DNA from: Candidatus Gastranaerophilales bacterium
Lineage (GTDB): Bacteria; Cyanobacteriota; Vampirovibrionia; Gastranaerophilales; Gastranaerophilaceae
Assembly: GCA_944327275.1 (NCBI GenBank)
Contig: CALVHB010000011.1
Coordinates: 36,458 to 100,457 of the forward strand
Direction of reading: 5' to 3'
DNA: 64,000 nt
The notes under the pieces were generated by a model, which made no database searches, was not told the DNA's origin, and was given only the letters and a program-made list of their open reading frames with translations. This document shows positions 62,206 to 64,000 of this stretch, piece by piece. Made by a program: the position numbers and the translations under genes. Each line of letters opens with the position of its first letter. Within the stretch, counting starts at the first letter, position 1.

Positions 62206-63417
62206 ATGAAAGTTAGATTTTTTAAGAAGTTTGTTGGCAAAGTTTATGATGCCGCAAAGGAAGGTGACTTTAAATCAGCATATGAGGGATTACAAAAAGT
62301 TAATTCAAGTCAGCAACAAAAAGTATTAACAGTTTTCAATAAAAAAGCATTCGAAAATCTTGGCATTGAAAATGGAACAAATTTAGCCACAAATTTTGCT
62401 GCATATAGGGGACTTCAAAATGGATTGAAATCTGTCGGAGGAATGAATGGTATTAATGAGCGAATTACATCACAGCTAGACGATTGTTTAGGTGAGGTAA
62501 TGGAAAATTTATCTAAAAAAACATTAAACGAACTTCCACAAACTCGTCGAGGTTGGGGGTATTTGCTTTTACAAAATGAATGGACAAAAGTGAAAAAAAT
62601 AGCACAAAGTCCTACAACTAGATTTAAAAATTATGTAAAAAATAGATTTTCTACAAGTCCGACTAATACTACAGTGAAATCATCTATGATCACAAAAAAT
62701 GTTGGTCCTTCAAGAAATATTCCGAGTGAAATAAAGCCTCTTTTAGCCAATTTGGAGGGTAAGACTGGTCAAGAGTTTGTCGATAATGCATATAAAAATA
62801 TTGTTGATTATATGAATTTAAGAGGTATTGCTCCAAATAATATAAAAATTGAAGGTTGTAATGGTTTAGTGACTGCAACTGGAGGATATGATCCAATCGC
62901 AAATACAATAAACTTTTCGCAAGGTTTTTTTACAAATTTATCTCCAAGGCAACAAATTAACTTAATTGCTCATGAACTTAAGCATTGTGAACAAGCTGCT
63001 AACATGCTTAGAACAGAAGGAATAGGAGTTAATGGCTATGCTCGTGCATTAGCTGAAAGGAACGTAAATCAGGCATTAGATGATTCTTCTTTTGAATTTA
63101 TGTTTAAAAGTAGCTACGAAAGAGCTTTAAAAAATGGAAAAGGAGAAGAATTTATGCAGAAAGCGATAGATAATACAACAGATAAAATTATTGCAGAAAT
63201 CGAAACTAATTTTTCTGAAGTTCTAAAGTTGCCAAAAATAAAAGCTGGTTCTGTAGATGGAATAAGAGCTAAAAGACATTTAGAAGCTCTAAAAAATTAC
63301 GAAGGCTTAGACATTTTGGGCTTTGGTTCTGAAAAGTATAGGAATAATCCATTGGAAAATGAAGCATATGCTTTTGGAGATAATATAGAAAACTTGTTAA
63401 AAGATTACTTATCTTGA
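62206..63417 (+). CDS. Putative zinc metallopeptidase (HELKH)
   Basis: 403 aa. HELKH (256-260) follows a strand (INLIAHELKH), with a late Glu in NPLENEAYAFGDNI (about residue 383) that could be the third zinc ligand, as in HExxH proteins with a distal E-E-A segment. The N-terminal ~170 residues are helical and basic, with no signal peptide. It follows the calpain-like gene on the same strand after 105 nt; a shared role in proteolysis or as effectors is inferred from position only. Confidence 0.65.
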   Translation: MKVRFFKKFVGKVYDAAKEGDFKSAYEGLQKVNSSQQQKVLTVFNKKAFENLGIENGTNLATNFAAYRGLQNGLKSVGGMNGINERITSQLDDCLGEVMENLSKKTLNELPQTRRGWGYLLLQNEWTKVKKIAQSPTTRFKNYVKNRFSTSPTNTTVKSSMITKNVGPSRNIPSEIKPLLANLEGKTGQEFVDNAYKNIVDYMNLRGIAPNNIKIEGCNGLVTATGGYDPIANTINFSQGFFTNLSPRQQINLIAHELKHCEQAANMLRTEGIGVNGYARALAERNVNQALDDSSFEFMFKSSYERALKNGKGEEFMQKAIDNTTDKIIAEIETNFSEVLKLPKIKAGSVDGIRAKRHLEALKNYEGLDILGFGSEKYRNNPLENEAYAFGDNIENLLKDYLS

Positions 63418-64000
63418 TTATTTTCAAAACATATATAGCTTGATTTAATAATAAGTTTATTTTTGGCTAAAATACATTGTGAGAGAACTATTGAGTTAGA
63501 AATAATTCTTGATACCGGTAGCAGTTCTAGCAATATCTTGTATGTTCAAGTTTTATATATGATGTAGTGCATTTGCAAGACTTGTAGAAAGGTAAAAATT
63601 CCCGAGTAATTGAAATAAATTTTCAACTAAACTCATAATTTTGGAAAATTTTTAACACTGTCCTGCACCAAGAATCATGAACTATCTCAAAATTCTTAAG
63701 CTGTGTCTAAATTCCCGCCATTTAAGGTTTTGAGACACTGTCTTGTTTCAGACATTGACGGACAGTAATCGGACTTTTTTGCCAGTTCAGGAATTCTATT
63801 TTTAGCAAATTCCGACTAAAAAAATCAAGATATATTTGAAACACACCCCTATTAGTTCAAAAAAATTAAATTCCTGCAATGTCTGTCAACCCATAGTGGG
63901 GTATGAATGTTCTATATCTCATTATTTCTTATATGGAAAATTCAAGATAAGAAAATCAGCAGAACTAAATGATTTTGTAAAAAGACAAATGGTTTGATTT
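63418..64000. other. 583-bp stretch without a convincing gene
   Basis: No frame here has a good start with ribosome site. A frame open from about 63809 to 63996 on the plus strand encodes ~60 residues with CNVC but lacks a start ATG. An ACACTGTC repeat occurs at 63655 and 63735, exactly 80 bp apart, and the local base composition is less AT-rich than typical intergenic DNA. It may be a decayed gene or mobile-element remnant or part of a gene that continues to the right; I cannot tell. Confidence 0.4.

Noticed and set aside
63418..64000. Insertion sequence at the right end
   Set aside because: No transposase reading frame, terminal inverted repeats or target duplication could be seen, so it is left as unexplained sequence.
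1..64000. CRISPR arrays, rRNA genes and prophage
   Set aside because: No regularly spaced repeats, no rRNA-like sequence and no run of phage structural genes were found on reading both strands.

Overview
The window reads as a chromosome segment of a non-photosynthetic cyanobacterial relative, most likely the Gastranaerophilales/Vampirovibrionia (Melainabacteria) lineage. This is inferred from gene content, not from a database search. The DNA is very AT-rich. An outer membrane is implied by LpxK, an MsbA-like lipid exporter, an MCE/MlaD protein, a TpsB-type barrel and an OmpH/Skp chaperone. Energy genes are those of an obligate fermenter: an NADH-dependent trimeric [FeFe] hydrogenase, an ATP-type PEP carboxykinase, a one-cluster ferredoxin and a rubredoxin. 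Cyanobacterial ancestry is suggested by an LdpA-like Fe-S protein and by a YidC with an inserted domain between its first membrane segments. No rRNA, CRISPR array, prophage or intact insertion sequence was seen. There are two tRNAs, Pro-UGG and Leu-UAG.

Layout. 0-8 kb: an acyl-CoA dehydratase activase, two YkgJ cysteine-cluster paralogues, RlmN, Dtd, an unusual zinc-ribbon/RG-rich protein, RimM and TrmD. 8-20 kb: a GH57/DUF3536 enzyme, PEPCK, a small ferredoxin, DeoB, a prepilin-like protein preceded by a G10 tract, a sigma-70 factor with a palindromic promoter, a thioredoxin-like protein and FolE2. 20-25 kb: a 31-residue membrane peptide, BioA-BioD, an orphan TpsB and OmpH. 25-36 kb, all on the minus strand: HydA-HydB-HydC hydrogenase, Nth-LpxK-MlaD, a lytic transglycosylase, and YidC-QueA. 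36-53 kb: tRNA-Pro, a membrane zincin, rubredoxin, a thioesterase-pseudouridine synthase-CoaE run, TPR proteins, MsbA, Ugd, an alpha/beta hydrolase, tRNA-Leu, RplS-RbgA-RnhB and MnmG. 53-56 kb: LdpA-like protein with a HAD phosphatase, and a second prepilin. 57-63.4 kb: four large same-strand genes with accessory character: an AAA+ ATPase, a COG5610-type HAD protein, a calpain-like cysteine peptidase and an HExxH metallopeptidase. The last 583 bases hold no convincing gene.

Regulation visible in the sequence. Several good sigma-70 promoters can be read. Two carry palindromes inside the promoter core: a 20-bp one at the sigma-factor gene and a TACA-N2-TGTA site at the AAA+ gene. The hydrogenase promoter overlaps a 9-bp inverted repeat. 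At least four genes place a -10 hexamer exactly 6 nt before ATG with no Shine-Dalgarno sequence, which suggests leaderless transcripts beside otherwise normal SD-led genes. The strongest candidates for new biology are the 57-63 kb protease/AAA+ neighbourhood, the poly-G tract ahead of the prepilin gene, the duplicated-domain zinc-ribbon protein upstream of rimM, and a recurring short N-terminal motif (serine or asparagine, then phenylalanine) shared by otherwise unrelated lineage-specific proteins.
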